Origin: JAXMBX01 sp046349635 | GTDB lineage: Bacteria; Planctomycetota; Planctomycetia; Planctomycetales; Planctomycetaceae | Assembly: GCA_046349635.1 (NCBI GenBank) | Contig: JAXMBX010000073.1 | Span: 1 to 20,560, forward strand | Direction of reading: 5' to 3' | Length of the DNA stretch: 20,560 bases | Shown here: positions 1 to 9,393 of the stretch, piece by piece | Position numbering within the stretch: the stretch's first letter is position 1 | How the letters are laid out: each line of letters starts with the position of its first letter | Translations under genes and position numbers: made by a program | The notes under the pieces: generated by a model | What the model was told of the DNA's origin: nothing | The model's input: only the letters and a program-made list of their open reading frames with translations | Database searches by the model: none

Positions 1-2
1 AA

Positions 3-521
3 AACCTGTTTGCAGGGGCGGGGAGCGCGGGAGTCGGATACCTGTGGGGGGATGCCTGCTGGAAACCGCAATTATGGTTTACGTATGACTACGCCTCCGG
101 CGATGCGAATCCGGGACAGGGGAACAGCTTCAATACGTTTCAGCAGATGTTTCCCTTCGGACACTATTACTTTGGATACCTGGATATCGTGGGGCGGCAG
201 AACATCCATGACTTCCATACCCAATTCGTGATGTACCCCACGCCATGGATCACGTTCCTGTCGCAGTTCCATCACTTCCAGCTGGACAGCGCGCGTTCTC
301 CGTTGTTTGGTGCGGCCGGTGCCCCGATCCGGCAGGATCCGACCGGTGCGGCGGGGAAGGACGTGGGAAATGAAATCGATTTCCTGGTTAATTTCCACCT
401 GGGGGCGCACCAGGATGTGCTGGTGGGATACTCGAAATTGTTTGCGGGGGGCTTCATCGAGAAGACGGGGAACCCCGGCTCGCCGGAATTGTTTTACCTG
501 CAGCACCAGTATCGGTGGTGA
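3..521 (+). CDS. Alginate-export-family outer-membrane porin, C-terminal part
   Basis: The reading frame is open from the left edge, so the start lies outside the window; about 172 C-terminal residues are seen. They include FTYDYASGD (about 94-120) and FPFGHYYFGYLDIVGRQNI (150-206), followed by alternating aromatic and polar stretches typical of beta strands, and the chain ends in YRW, an aromatic C-terminus as in many outer-membrane barrels. This pattern fits the alginate-export domain family, which is common in planctomycetes and is thought to form outer-membrane beta-barrel channels for polysaccharides or other solutes. The substrate here is unknown. No frameshift is seen, unlike the genes just downstream, so this gene probably marks the intact left border of the decayed block. 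The family call comes from remembered motifs, not from a search. Confidence 0.8.
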   Translation, partial: NLFAGAGSAGVGYLWGDACWKPQLWFTYDYASGDANPGQGNSFNTFQQMFPFGHYYFGYLDIVGRQNIHDFHTQFVMYPTPWITFLSQFHHFQLDSARSPLFGAAGAPIRQDPTGAAGKDVGNEIDFLVNFHLGAHQDVLVGYSKLFAGGFIEKTGNPGSPELFYLQHQYRW

Positions 522-569
522 CCTGGCGCTCGTTGATAATGCGATATTAACATGCCATAGGACGCCTTT

Positions 570-755
570 TTAGAACTGTTGCAGGATAGTGAACAGGCAG
601 GCGAGTTGGGCATTCCCAGGAACAGGTCGGCGTGATATTCAAAATCCACGATCAGCTGCCGGAACTTCTGCATTCAGGAAATACTCCGCTCGATCATATG
701 CTTTGATCATACTTTGTTGCGATTTCGTGTGGAGCGGATACCCCCATCGTATTGA
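570..755 (-). mobile_element. Remnant of an IS5-family transposase (3' end only)
   Basis: Read on the minus strand, 570-695 matches the 3' end of the fuller transposase at 9214-9340. It encodes IERSIS, then KFRQLIV, DLFLGM, QLACLFT and a terminal QQF stop (TAA at 570-572). A one-base deletion near 612 (GGGCATTCCC versus GGGCCATTCCC in the other copy) breaks the frame, and bases near 675-680 destroy the SWLQ segment. Homology can be followed less clearly to about 755. The catalytic Glu region (IER) is present, but the rest of the gene is missing. It is a second, divergent copy of the same element type, now cut down to its tail and abutting the ADP-ribosylglycohydrolase pseudogene. Confidence 0.75.
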
Positions 756-1386
756 GGAACTCGCTCGATTGGCCGGGGAATCGAGCTTGCCTGTACCCGT
801 GCCAGCGATCAATGTGTATCAGCGTGCCACTATTTAGCGACCGTTCTGGTTGCGCTGATTCATGGGGAAGATCGGGATGAGGTTCTCTACTCGGAATGGA
901 GGCCGTTGCGACAGCTCCATTAGATCTATCCTCTCCATCCCCTGATTCAAGAAGTTACTCAGGGGAGTTATCGCGAGAAACAGCCACCGGCAATACGGGG
1001 GGCAGGCTGGGTCGTGGAGAGCCTAAAGGTCTCCTTGTGGGCTTTTCACAAGGCTGAGACGTTTGAGGAAGCGGTCTTGAACGCGGTCAACCTGGGAGAT
1101 GACGCGGATACCACGGGCGCCATTTGCGGACAGTTGGCTGGAGCGTTTTGGGGGGAGTCGAAGATCCCTGAGGCACTGAGAGCGTGTCTTCTAATTCATA
1201 ACTTGTCCCACCGAATGCGAATTCTGCGGCGCCCATTTTGCCAGTTTTGGCCATTTTCGGGCATGTCGCCCGCTTGATTTTCTGGGTTTTCGGCAATCAA
1301 CTTGAAATAGAAGACAGGCTCTGAGATCGGGATTGGCGCGCAGGGATCTGCTGGAGAGTGCGTTAAGTGGTCTCCTTGACGATTGA
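756..1386 (+). pseudogene. ADP-ribosylglycohydrolase family protein, truncated, with stop and MITE insertion
   Basis: The frame starting near 783 reads CVSACHYLATVLVALIHG, then a TAG stop at 921-923, then LHPLIQEV, GSYREKQPPAIRGAGWVV, SLKVSLWAF, and FEEAVLNAVNLGDDADTT followed by GAICGQLAGAFWG. The NLGDDADTTG motif is the metal-binding signature of ADP-ribosylglycohydrolases, which remove ADP-ribose from modified targets. Only roughly the C-terminal half remains; the 5' part is replaced by the IS5 remnant. A 142-bp inverted-repeat element sits at 1180-1321. Removing it and one copy of the TGA duplication rejoins EALR to SGLARRDLLESALSGLLDD and a TGA stop at 1384-1386, a natural C-terminus. 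The gene is therefore dead three ways: truncation, stop and insertion. Confidence 0.75.
1180..1321. mobile_element. MITE-like element with 19-bp terminal inverted repeats
   Basis: The left end reads GAGCGTGTCTTCTAATTCA. The reverse complement of the right end reads GAGCCTGTCTTCTATTTCA, so the two agree at 17 of 19 positions. The element is flanked by TGA at 1177-1179 and at 1322-1324. Removing the element plus one TGA (145 bp) restores the host reading frame exactly, which confirms the boundaries. It carries no transposase. The 3-bp TNA-type duplication and a GAGC start are compatible with mobilisation by an IS5-family transposase; that link is inference. Confidence 0.75.
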
Positions 1387-1598
1387 ATCTGGGGCATCTC
1401 AGGTGATTTCTGATTTCGACCTCGTGGAATCCGCCAAATCCAGTTTATCCTGGCACTGAGTATTCACTGCTCAGTAATCGCGATTGATAATCGATGTCAT
1501 CGAGACAGAGCGGCTTTAGCAACTGGCTCGAGAGCGAGGTCCTCTCTTGGAGCGATTTCTTGTTCCATTCCTCACCAACGTACGATATGGGAGCAGCG

Positions 1599-2120
1599 AT
1601 GTCATTGTTTAAATTCTGGAACGCGTGGCAGCAGGGTATCTCAACGCCAAACCGTAGGCGGAAGAGTTCTCCGATTTCGGGCGGGTTTGACCAATGCGAA
1701 AATCGGTTGCTCCTCAGTGCGACCACCGCAAACATTCCCGCAGTCGTTGGAACGATCTCAGCAGGCATGGCTGAGGGAGTCGACCGACAGATTCCGTCCC
1801 AAAAGATGCATGTCACGCCAGCAGACTACAGTGGAAAATGGACGGCTCTGGGGTCCACGTTGATTTTGACTCAATCAGGAAAGCGAGTGGTGGGGAATGT
1901 CACGTTCACCTTGCCAGTCGGGGATGTGGTTTCCCCAAATCCACCCGTCCTCCATGGACGTATCTCCGGTTTGGAGTTGCATGCCACGTCGCATTTCAAA
2001 CTCACGTCCATGGGAGTTACGCATCGAGAAACAGGAATCATTGACGTCCACCAGACTGACCCCGCCCATTTTACCGGGAAAGTCACGTTGAGCACGAAGG
2101 GCAATACCACGACCTTGTGA
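1599..2120 (+). CDS. Small exported planctomycete protein with LEPR-XLL-like N-terminus
   Basis: The 174-residue reading from ATG at 1599 is preferred over the in-frame ATG at 1494: a GGGAG lies about 8 nt before it, and the N-terminus then looks like planctomycete LEPR-XLL proteins, with a basic stretch (RRRKSS) and the ENRLLLSA motif around residues 33-40. Such N-termini are linked to export or surface proteins in this phylum. The rest (about residues 65-174) is rich in alternating Thr, Val and Gly segments such as SGKWTALGSTLILTQSGKRV and TGKVTLSTKG, which suggests a small all-beta domain of unknown function. It is the only gene in the 570-9340 block without a visible break. No enzymatic motif is seen. 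Confidence 0.6.
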   Translation: MSLFKFWNAWQQGISTPNRRRKSSPISGGFDQCENRLLLSATTANIPAVVGTISAGMAEGVDRQIPSQKMHVTPADYSGKWTALGSTLILTQSGKRVVGNVTFTLPVGDVVSPNPPVLHGRISGLELHATSHFKLTSMGVTHRETGIIDVHQTDPAHFTGKVTLSTKGNTTTL

Positions 2121-2212
2121 TCAATGCCGTGAAGGCTTAGGTGTTCGCATAACAATGCTTGATCGCCTCTCAACTAAAATCTATTGCAATTTGAAACGAA
2201 GGAGTGCGGTTA

Positions 2213-2542
2213 ATGGTCTTGAAGTCGGGAGACAAGATCCTGGTCGTCCATCGCCGGTTGTTCGAGAAGGACAGTATTCGTTTTTTCGCGGGTCTCGTCG
2301 AGGGATTCGACTCGGCATAGCCATCGTGACGGCTACACGTTTGCACAAGATAAGATGACGGGACACGTCCACAAGAAGGAAACTCCACGGACAAAGATCC
2401 TTGCGATCGGGTCGGGGACCATCCTTGTCTATTTGCTGGCTCATGACGCTGTGATTGACGATTTGCATTTCGTCCATTCCGGCTCCAGGTTGATTTTGTT
2501 CGACTCCATGGTTTTGAGATGGATCTCAATGCGGAATACTGA
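2213..2542 (+). pseudogene. Small conserved protein of unknown function, frameshifted
   Basis: ATG at 2213 follows an AAGGAG ribosome-binding site. The frame reads MVLKSGDKILVVHRRLFEKD, FFAGLVEGFDS, then shifts near 2313 (GIAIVT), near 2335 (GYTFAQDKMTGHVHKKETPR, TKILAIGSGTILVYLL) and near 2508 (HGFEMDLNAEY, stop TGA at 2540-2542). Each shift is what a single-base deletion would produce. Joined, the three shifts give a coherent protein of about 110 residues with a compact beta-rich look. It resembles small conserved hypothetical proteins with a GDKILVVHRRLFE start and a GSGTILVYLL core that I recall from other bacteria, but I know no function for them. The consistent one-base losses mean reads should be inspected before calling it dead. 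Confidence 0.55.
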
Positions 2543-2611
2543 TTGGTGGAAAGTCATTTCAAACGACGACTTAACGGGAAACGCGTCTACCGATGAGTCC
2601 GCCGGAGATCA

Positions 2612-4013
2612 ATGGGAATGCTGGCACTCAAAGCCTGGTGGAGGGCGCAACTGCAAGCGTGTTTCCGAAGATTGCGCTTGAGTGACGATTGCAATTACTG
2701 CAGCGAGTCACTGGAAGAACGCCGCACGATGTCTGGTGGATATCGTCCTGCAATGGAATGCTGAAGCGCTTGATGCCGCCAAGAACGACTACGGCATCGG
2801 ACAACACACGACCAGCCTGGCCAACTGAGGCCTCTCGTGCTTTGGCGATCGCGGTAGCCGTTTTCGGGATGCATTGAATGCGTTCGATAATTCCTACCAG
2901 TCTTGAGCATCGCCCACGTAAATCCCAGACGAGAGGCCTTACCGGAAGCGGCTGCGGCCTGTTGCCCACGATACGCCTGCCGCGTTGTTCCCGCATCAAT
3001 CGTCGATGTTCGATACAGCCTTGGCGGTCGCACTGCAGGACATTCCATCGATATCCGCGAAGAGAGGTGCACAACCCCAGCCACGATGTCGGCCAACAAA
3101 TCCTCGATGCGCGGCGACACGATGGCTCGCAGGTGATGATGACCTACAGGCCCGGAACAAGCCGGGCGAATACCGGCCGATTCCACCGAAGGTCCAGAGC
3201 TCGCATCTGAATGGGGCCGAGTCAATCCGTTTGTAGTCAATTCAAGTTCTGACGGCGAAGGTACCGCCGTCCTTGATCAGCCAGCAATACGCGGATGCCT
3301 ACAACGAAGTGAAAGTTCCGGGGGAGACGGAGTGACGACTCCGACACAACGCACAGCAGAGCAGACAGAAATCGGCATCTTCTGGGGATACGATGGGAGT
3401 CCGGGAGTGGGGGTTCCACCTCGCCTTTACAATCGTGTCACGCGTGATTGCACAGCAGGAGAATAATACGCAGATGGATAACGCCCGCCTGTTTGCCCTG
3501 GTGAACGTCGCCATGGCTGACGCCGGAATCACCGCGTGGAAAACAAAATATAACTCGGAACTCTGGCGACCCGTCACGGCGATCCGCGAGTCTGATCCTG
3601 TACCGGGCCCCACTGACTCGGGGATGGTAACTCCAGCACGAAGGGTGATCCCCAAATGGACACCGTTGGGTGCACCTGCCGACAATGGCAGCGGTACGAA
3701 TTTTACCGCATTTCGTTTACACGTCCGGACATGCCACGTTCGGGCGCGGCAGCTTTCCGAACTAATGTTGCCGATTTCTATGGCACCGACCAGATTTCAT
3801 TTTCCTTCACGTCGGACGAGTTTAACGGGGTCACGCAGGATCAGAATGGTAACGCGCCCGGTAGCGACACGGTCGGTTACAAGCCTGAGCCAGGCGATCG
3901 AGGAGAATGGGCAAGCCGAATCTACCTGGGTATTCACCGGCAATTCGACAAGACTCAAGGGATTCAGCAAGGTGAACAGATCGCGGATCATGTTCGCGCG
4001 GCATTTTGCATGA
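2612..4013 (+). pseudogene. Vanadium-dependent haloperoxidase / PAP2-family protein, multiply frameshifted
   Basis: Start: ATG at 2612 (or 2618) after GGAG opens a LEPR-XLL-like N-terminus containing SESLEERRTMSGG. The frame then moves between all three phases, yet a family-like chain can be followed: WNAEALDAAKND, EASRALAIAVAVF, RDALNAFDNSYQ, FPHQSSMFDTALAVALQDIP, then MDNARLFALVNVAMADAGI, WKTKY, ELWRP, PLGAPADNGSGTNFT, YTSGHATFG, ADFYGTDQISFSFTSDEFNG, SRIYLGIH and ARHFA. The Lys of WKTKY, Arg of WRP, Ser-Gly-His of SGHA, and Arg and His of SRIYLGIH correspond to the vanadate/phosphate-binding set of vanadium haloperoxidases and PAP2 phosphatases. At least six frame changes plus stops (for example after SLAN near 2827) make it nonfunctional. 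An intact version would be an exported halide-oxidising enzyme or a phosphatase-like relative. Confidence 0.8.
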
Positions 4014-4788
4014 CCGTGAAGCATGGCTGATCCTACGGGGGGATGATCACCTCCAACTTCACTGAAATCGGCCTTCGGAAACTGTTCCACCCAAGTCACT
4101 TCCTTGAAGAAGCTCCGTTTTCCACCTCATTCGAGTGTGCCTACCTGTTGCACTCTTTCTATCGACCGGCAACACGTCTGATGCAGGACATAGGGTTTTC
4201 ATCAGTCCTGTGTCGGGGATGCAAAGCCCCTGAAAAAATATTCCAAAATAGTTTTGAGATTCCGCTGGCGTTCCACGAGCCCGCCGACGATCACCGACGT
4301 TCGCAATAATGCCCTCAATCAAATACCGCTGCTCAAACTCACGCTGCACTGTTACCGGAGTCTCTGCTCGTATCCTTTGCCAACGGGTTCGATGCGGATT
4401 GCGAAAAATTTCTGATGACTATTTCTTCACTTGAAATTTGAAATTCTGACCTCTGCGTGCGGCGTGGATCGAAGTGGTCTGTCAGGAACTCCTGAATGGA
4501 CTACACAATCAAACAACGCAGGAGAACAAGCATGGACGGACATCATGGACTGATGCAGGGGACTCATCACTATTCGAAGGGCCGCAGAATTTCCAGTCTC
4601 TCCCGCTCGAAATTGTACCTGCTGATGATCAGGAAGACTGCTGCATGCAGGTAACGTAGCCGCCGGATCCCGCGAGACGCCCTGCAACAGTCAGCGCTTC
4701 ATGCGCACCTGGTAGGGGGATCCCTGAGTCGCTGACTAAACACCTCCCTGCGTCTCTGGCATGAGGAGGATCCGCGCACGGCGTTTCG
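4014..4788. other. Stretch without a recognisable gene
   Basis: About 775 bases separate the haloperoxidase and primase pseudogenes. Both strands were read in all frames. The minus-strand frame 4059-4349 is open for 96 codons but shows no motif I recognise and has no convincing ribosome-binding site. The plus-strand frame from 4531 (MDGHHGLMQGTHHYSKGRR) is short and closes after about 43 codons. A GGGG/CCCC inverted repeat at 4215-4230 has no following T-run. It is probably eroded coding DNA, but its origin cannot be told from the sequence. Confidence 0.5.
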
Positions 4789-7742
4789 ATGACTGTGGCC
4801 CCCATTCTTCAGAGACTTCAGGAGATCTTGGCGCGGTGACCCTCGGCAGGAGCCGAGTGCGATCCCAGAGACCTCCCCGCCGCGGCCGTGGGGACCGATC
4901 ATCCCTGACTCTACGGCCGACGGAGCGGAGCGCGGGCGGGAGGAGGGAGCCGCGATTCCCAATGGCAGCGGGTTTCGGCACAAATACCCCTGCCCCATCT
5001 GTGGCAAGCCCGACAACCGCACGGTGTTGGCCCAGACGTCGCTGGCCTGGCGATGATGGTCTGGTGTGACGGGTGTCGGTGGGCCTTGCGGCAGAACTAG
5101 GTAATACCTGCATCGCCCTGCAGAGCGGCTGCTCACGTCTGCACTGCCGCTCCCCCAGCCACATTCCTCCCGCCGACGCCCCACCCCGCGCAGGAATTCA
5201 GCGGTCTCGCGCAACAACCGTTCGAAGGATACAGGTTCCGACCAAGCGCGGTCAGCTGGCCCACACGCCTGGCGTCACAGTCCAGGCCCTGGAGCAACTG
5301 CAGGTGGGCTGGAACCCGGTGCAGCAAGGCTGGAGTTTTCCTGAGCGGGATGCCCAGGGAAAAGTCATCGGGATCAGTGCCCGGCATGAGAACGGGGACA
5401 AAAACGGGCCTCACGGGGAGCAAGACGGGTCTGACTTTTCGAAGGGCTGGGATCTGCGTGAGGGGCCGATCCTGCCGGTCGAAGGGGGGGTCCGACACCG
5501 CCGCCTTAGCCTGGGATTGAATCTCGCGCGGGACGGCCCTCGAATTTCGGTGGTGAAGGGCGAGGACTCCTGATCGATCAGCCTGACCGCGAAATTATCG
5601 TCATTGCCGAACGGGGACGAAAAACCGGATGGTCGCTGGCCCGGGAGAGGAGCGGTCGAACAGCCGAGCGACTGAGTGCCGCCCTAGAGCGAACCGTGAG
5701 CTGGAGCCTCCCCGATCATGCCAAGGATGCCCGCGGCTGGCTCAACACGACTTCTGCTCCTCCCCACGAACGCCTATGAGCGCTGTTTCCCTTCCCCCGG
5801 GCTGGATCCGTCACCATTCGACCTTCACCGCGTTACCCCTGCGAACTTACTACGGGAACGCCCACTTGCCTCGGAGTGGCGAGACATGATGCTGGCTGCC
5901 CGTCTTAAGTTTAAGGGTCCCGGGCTGTACTCGACCGCAGCATCACCGGTGCTGGGAAATCGGCGTCGACTTCGTCGCCGTCAAACGGTTGCTGGCGAGG
6001 TGGCCGCATGAGCGCTTCTCATCTATCCGACACACGACAACCGCCACGAAGCTTTCCGCACCTATCAGGAGGCTGGAGTCAACGCCGCCTGCTTCCCTGA
6101 CGAACCACGAAGGCTGTCGACGGCTGCCCTGCTAACTGCTGGTACTTGATCGCCGACGAGGTCGAAGCGATGGGGGCTTCCGCATGGAAGATCGCCTGTC
6201 CGGCCTGTCCACACCGGAAACAATGCCAATACTCCGTTACCTGGGAGTTGGATGGCCATGGAACTGTCGATGGGGATCTGTACGCACAAGCGGGCCGAAA
6301 CATCCTGGTTCCGAGATCTGGCCGCCGACTGCCAATACGTCTCGATCCACGAACAACCAATCGACCTCCTGCGGCCTCGCGTCGAAGCGACTGAAACCGA
6401 TCTCCCCGGCGACTGCAATCTGTCCTGAACCAGCCCTGAACGATCCGGAGTTTCTGGATTGGTTTGGAATGCGGTGGCTCTCGATGAAGACGGGCAGCCT
6501 TACCAGTGACGAACAGGAACTCAGACGACAGCGGTTGTGGCGAGTGGTCCCAGTTCCTGTCGGGTCTGCTGGAGGATCTGCTGCGGTAGCAGCCCGCGCC
6601 GCGACAGAGACTACCGCGTGGTGCCCTGCCGAGACGCATGGAGTCCCGGAGGGGTTGGAACGGCTGCTCTACCGCGACGAAGGTCCTGGAGCGACGTTCT
6701 CCGGTCAGCCTTGGCGTCGGTTACTTCCCGATCGCCAGCGGGCAAGCCCAGGAGATTGCCATTCTGGTCCAGGAACATTTCCAGCGCGGCGGCGAAACCA
6801 CCCTCCACAAGTCGGCGATCGCGTTCCGGGACAATCCTTTACCACCGAAAGCCACCGTCTGGGTGAACGACGCCACACCAGTCAGCCCAGATTGTCGGGT
6901 GTCCTGCGGGAATCCGTGGTCGATGCCACACCGCAGGCACCTTCCGCTGCAGAAGAAGGCGGCAGATTCCCCGCGATATCACCCGCCGTACGTCCCCCGA
7001 CGTTGCCGCCAGCATCCTTCGAGGTGTTGGTGGATCGTCCGCAGTTCCAACGGATCGGGATTAGTCGGTCATAGCAACCACATGTCCGTCATCGATGTCA
7101 TTTGGAACCGGAGTACCGCTGCCGGATCGTCAAGACCTCCTACTTCGGCAGTGGAGAGGAATGCTCTTCCAACGAGTGGCACGCCACTTGTGACCTGATC
7201 GTCGTGCTGGGGACGCCACGACCCCCAGGGCACGATCGCGGCCTATCTGCTGCAGGTGGGGACCGCGAAGCGGCCTGTCGCAACCCGATCTGGGGAAAGA
7301 TTCGCTGGAAGGTCTGACCGAATCACAGGAGCCAGTAATGATCACCTCAACAGGTTACCACGATGAACAATGGCGGAGCGCAGCGCGATTTGTCCGTGCC
7401 GCGATCATCCAGGCGGTGGATGGGGCGAGGTAATGGAGACCGGATGAGGTGGTGGTCCTCAGCAATGAAGAATGCGGACTGCCGCTGCTGGAGGCCAGCA
7501 TTAGAGAATAAAGTCAGGCGACTGCTCCATACCTGCGGAGCGACGCCAGTTCCACAGATATTTATTAGAAAACTGCGCAGCACCGGTGAGATCGCCGCAC
7601 GCACCAACGTCGCGCTCGGGGAAATCCTCTCGTCCCTGGAATGCGAGGTCTCGTGAGGAAGGTATACGTGGCGGTTGGTTACCTCGTGCCCGACGACGGG
7701 CCCATCTCTAGGTCGCGCAGCAGGAGGGACACCCATGCACTA
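4789..7742 (+). pseudogene. Large TOPRIM primase / helicase-like protein, heavily decayed
   Basis: A possible start is ATG 4789 (MTVAPILQRLQEILAR, then a stop). Pieces in changing frames give a family-like order. They are: a zinc ribbon with CPIC (4991-5002) and CDGC (5065-5076); VGWNPVQQGWSFPERDAQGK, VIGISARHENGDKNG; a TOPRIM-like segment with PVEGG-SDTAALA (about 5474-5510) and REIIVIAER (about 5588-5612); a Walker A ITGAGKS (5942-5962); a cysteine-rich cluster with CDGCPANC and CPACPHRKQC (about 6115-6230); RLLYRATKVLE; FQRGGETTLHKSAIAFRDNP; VDRPQFQRIGI; IVKTSYFGSGEE; CDLIVVLGTPRPP; a motif-VI-like QAVDGAR (about 7408-7430); VVVLSNEECGLPLLEA; and a C-terminal helix-turn-helix-like GEIAARTNVALGEIL (about 7587-7631). 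Joined, it would be about 950 residues: a replication or mobile-element type primase-helicase. Dozens of stops and shifts make it clearly dead. The assignment rests on motif order, not on a search. Confidence 0.65.
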
Positions 7743-8483
7743 AGCCCGGCCATCACCTCTCCTGCCTGAAATGGAAATGGCAGAGGTTTTAACGCCCCAT
7801 CGGGAACAGTTACAAATCAGACACAATTTTTTCCCGATCTTTTTCAGAAAATAGTGACGCATTTCGGCAGGGCGAGGTCACTAATTTGACATTTTCCAAA
7901 GGCTCTTTGAGACTTTGCCAGCTCGGTTGGGCCTCAAGTTTGGCGGCACCCGCGGAGTTCTTCCCTACGGTCCCCCTCCAAAACAGGCCCGATTCACGGG
8001 GAATGATTCCAGCCTGGACCCATTAGAATGACGTCCCCAACCCGCTCATTGCCTGATTGAGGGAACATGCGTGTCCGTAAAGCCGCAGGGCCACGTGCCA
8101 CGAACGTCCAAACAGACCGTCAACACGTCCTCGCATCAGGTTGGGTAGACCCCGCCGAGGAATCAGGTTCATCCCTGACGGCATCGCCCGGTCGCGGGAT
8201 CACCAGGAGTCTGAGAAGAACAAACGTGCAGAGGGGCATGGAGAGGGCCCGTACCAGCGGGGAACGGTTGCCGGAGACCGCCATGATCGTGGTCGGTCTA
8301 CCAGTGCCGGGAAGCGGATCCGCAGGAACGTCTGGCGGGAAAAACCAAACGCGAGGGTGGAGAAACTGACCCGCCTCCAGTCCCAGTAAAACTGGCCAAC
8401 GCTCGTGGAAGTCTCTTGATGACTTTAGTGAACGGATTGGCTTGGGAGTTGCATGGTGAGTGAGGTGAAAGGAGGCCCTCATC
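7743..8483. other. Stretch without a convincing gene
   Basis: About 740 bases lie between the primase-like pseudogene and the transposase. A weak inverted repeat (CTGCC/GGCAG followed by AGGTTTT) lies near 7762-7790 and could be an old terminator. A plus-strand frame at 8067-8369 is open for 100 codons but is rich in Arg, Gly and Ser with no known motif, and the other two frames are almost as open, as expected for GC-rich noncoding DNA. I looked for the left terminal repeat of the IS5-like element here (expected near 8400-8480) and for group II intron hallmarks, and found neither convincingly. Confidence 0.45.
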
Positions 8484-9340
8484 ATGGTGCTGACGCTGAC
8501 CTGGTGGCCAAGACGGTGCCGCCGTAAACCAGCGTCCACGACGGAACGCACAATTCGCCCCACGCAACTCACAGACTCCCAATGGCTTTTGATCGCCGAC
8601 CTGTTCCCCGAACGGAAAATGACTCGCAAGGGGGGACGCCCCAACGTCCCTTCTCGCCCCTGCCTGGAGGGGATTCTGTGGGTCCTCCGCAGCGGAGCTC
8701 GTTGGAAAGATTTACCAAAAGAATTTCCTTCGTATCCCACCTGCTGGAGACGCTTCCGGGACTGGACCCGCAGTGGCGTCTGGCTGGCCGCCTGGAGCCG
8801 ACTTCTGTGTCTGTCGGATGATCTGGGCCAAATCGATTGGCGGGTGCTCTTGGCCGACGGCTCGTTTTCCCGGGCGAAAAAAGGGGAGCTCATGTTGGAA
8901 TCGGCCGTAAGGGAAAAGGGACCAACCTGTAGGTGTTGACCGACTGTCACAATCTGCCGCTGGGGGTCCATCTTGCTGGTGCGGACCGGCACGAATCGAC
9001 CCAGGTCATTCCGCTCATCGATGGGGCGGTGATCTCGTGGGGCTGCTGGCCCCGGAGTGTGCGGCTGTTGTACGACAAGGCGGCAGACAGCGATCCGTTG
9101 CGGGAGCGATTGCGAAGCCGGTGCATTCGGCTGATCTGTCCGCCCCGGGACGACCGCAAGGTCAAGAAACCGCTCACACGGTCGCAACGGAAGTGGTACG
9201 CTCATCGCTGGCAGATCGAGCGGAGTATTTCGTGGCTGCAGAAGTTTCGGCGGCTGATCGTGCGTTATGAAGATCACTCTGACCTGTTCTTGGGAATGGC
9301 CCAACTCGCCTGCCTGTTCACTATGATTCAACGCTTTTGA
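8484..9340 (+). pseudogene. IS5-family transposase, broken by a frameshift and a stop codon
   Basis: The N-terminal half (from 8484; the true start may be downstream, near TQLTDSQW) has LTDSQWLLIADLFPERK, GGRPNVPSRPCLEGILWVLR, SGARWKDLPKEFPSYPTCWR and RFRDW, a typical IS5-family DUF4096-like start. The DDE core has ADGSFSRAKKG (first Asp), LLYDKAADSDPLRERL (second Asp) and IERSISWLQKFRRL (Glu), ending ACLFTMIQRF. The frame slips by one base at about 8886-8890, just after AKKG. The new frame (HVGIGRKGKGTNL) meets TAG at 8930-8932 before continuing VLTDCHNLPLGVHLAGADRH to the TGA at 9338-9340. Both lesions would stop a full transposase. The base order GAAACTGGCTC just past the stop may be the right terminal repeat; the left one was not found. 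Confidence 0.85.
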
Positions 9341-9393
9341 AACTGGCTCAGGTCTTGACGGAAGTCAACTGTGTGCTAAAAAGCTTTTAACAA

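Noticed and set aside
4215..4230. GGGG/CCCC hairpin as a terminator of the haloperoxidase gene
   Set aside because: The stem is only 4 bp and is followed by TGAAAAAA rather than a T-run on the coding strand.
7990..8480. Possible group II intron remnant
   Set aside because: Some Arg/Gly-rich translations looked loosely like intron-encoded protein N-termini, but no domain V hairpin or reverse-transcriptase motif is present.
8390..8484. Left terminal repeat of the IS5-like element
   Set aside because: The expected partner of the right-end GAGCCAGTTTC was not found; only a same-orientation partial match (GGCCAGTTTTAC, reverse strand near 8385-8396) exists.
8120..9331. 403-codon open frame on the minus strand
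   Set aside because: It is antisense to the IS5-family transposase and has no recognisable domain; it arises because the sense gene is GC-rich.
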